From Clostridiales bacterium (lineage in GTDB: Bacteria > Bacillota > Sulfobacillia > UBA995 > UBA9673): a DNA stretch of 5,392 bases. Under the pieces are notes generated by a model. The model was not told the origin of the DNA and made no database searches. It saw only the letters and a list, made by a program, of their open reading frames with translations. Both the position numbers and the translations under genes were made by a program. The stretch is from NCBI GenBank assembly GCA_003541445.1, contig DPMO01000030.1, positions 1 to 5,392 of the forward strand. The letters run 5' to 3'. This document shows positions 5,172-5,392 of this stretch, piece by piece (within the stretch, counting starts at the first letter, position 1; the number at the start of each line of letters is the position of its first letter).

Positions 5172-5392
5172 GTGCCCTCATCATTCACGCCCTTCCGGCT
5201 GGGCTCCACGTTGGAACTCCGCAACCGCCTGGTCCGTGGTTCGACGGCCGAGTGCATGGCCGACTCGGCCGGCAGGGTCACGGTCGACCTGTTGCGTCTG
5301 TACCGGCGGCTCGCCGCAGGAGGAGTCGCACTCATCGTGACCGGTGGCGCGTACGTCCACCCTCACGGTCGCGGTTACGAAGGATGTCTGGG
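5172..5392 (+). CDS. Old-yellow-enzyme-type NADH:flavin oxidoreductase, N-terminal part (3' end outside window)
   Basis: An open frame runs from the start codon to the window edge, giving the first 73 residues. It opens FTPFRLGSTLELRNRLVRGS, followed by TAECMADSAGRVT (25-37), LLRLYRRLAAGGVALIVTGG (40-59) and YVHPHGRGYEG (61-71). This matches the N-terminus of the FMN-binding TIM barrel of the old yellow enzyme family (PF00724): the 'L.NR.V' strand, the helix before the second strand, and the 'GGVGLIITG' strand. These cytoplasmic flavoenzymes reduce activated C=C bonds or related substrates using NAD(P)H; the substrate here cannot be told from this piece. The GTG at 5172 is chosen because AAGGTGAG (5160-5167) lies 4 nt before it. 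A GTG at 5163 is also in frame, but its nearest purine tract (5141-5145) is too far away. Confidence 0.92.
   Translation, partial: MPSSFTPFRLGSTLELRNRLVRGSTAECMADSAGRVTVDLLRLYRRLAAGGVALIVTGGAYVHPHGRGYEGCL

Overview
The window is GC-rich throughout and codes on both strands. It suggests a Gram-positive-type bacterium, most likely a high-GC Bacillota (Firmicutes) lineage. The best clue is a secreted protein with three S-layer-homology (SLH) modules joined to a C-terminal 3D (Asp-Asp-Asp) domain, an architecture typical of that phylum. No rRNA or tRNA gene, CRISPR array or insertion sequence was seen, so the assignment is an inference from gene content.

Layout. (1) Positions 1-433 (+) hold the broken remains of a small gene of the kind that partners AAA ATPases in defence loci; an internal deletion has shifted its frame. 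(2) Positions 466-2830 (-) hold two co-directional genes. The upstream one (1511-2830) has a complete but divergent SAICAR-synthetase (PurC)-like domain fused behind two copies of a module I do not recognise. The downstream one (466-1386) is a PD-(D/E)XK nuclease-like protein. A compact predicted RNA three-way junction lies between them. (3) A 182-bp divergent intergenic region (2831-3012) carries two clear hairpins and a candidate promoter. (4) Positions 3013-3745 (+) hold an overlapping MNT nucleotidyltransferase / HEPN pair, a classic toxin-antitoxin arrangement. (5) Convergent to it, 3774-4886 (-) encodes the exported SLH-3D cell-wall protein. (6) Positions 4887-5171 are a structured divergent intergenic region. 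(7) From 5172 (+) an old-yellow-enzyme-type flavin oxidoreductase begins and runs off the window.

Interpretation. Positions 1-3745 look like an accessory, defence-type island: a decayed ATPase partner, a nuclease, a repurposed purine-biosynthesis enzyme and a toxin-antitoxin pair. It abuts more ordinary chromosomal genes (cell-wall enzyme, flavin oxidoreductase). The best candidate for an undescribed system is the PurC-like fusion together with the adjacent nuclease. The PurC-like domain keeps the overall PurC motif order but lacks several residues expected for SAICAR synthesis, and no other pur gene is present. A different ligase or nucleotide-linked role is therefore plausible but unproven.
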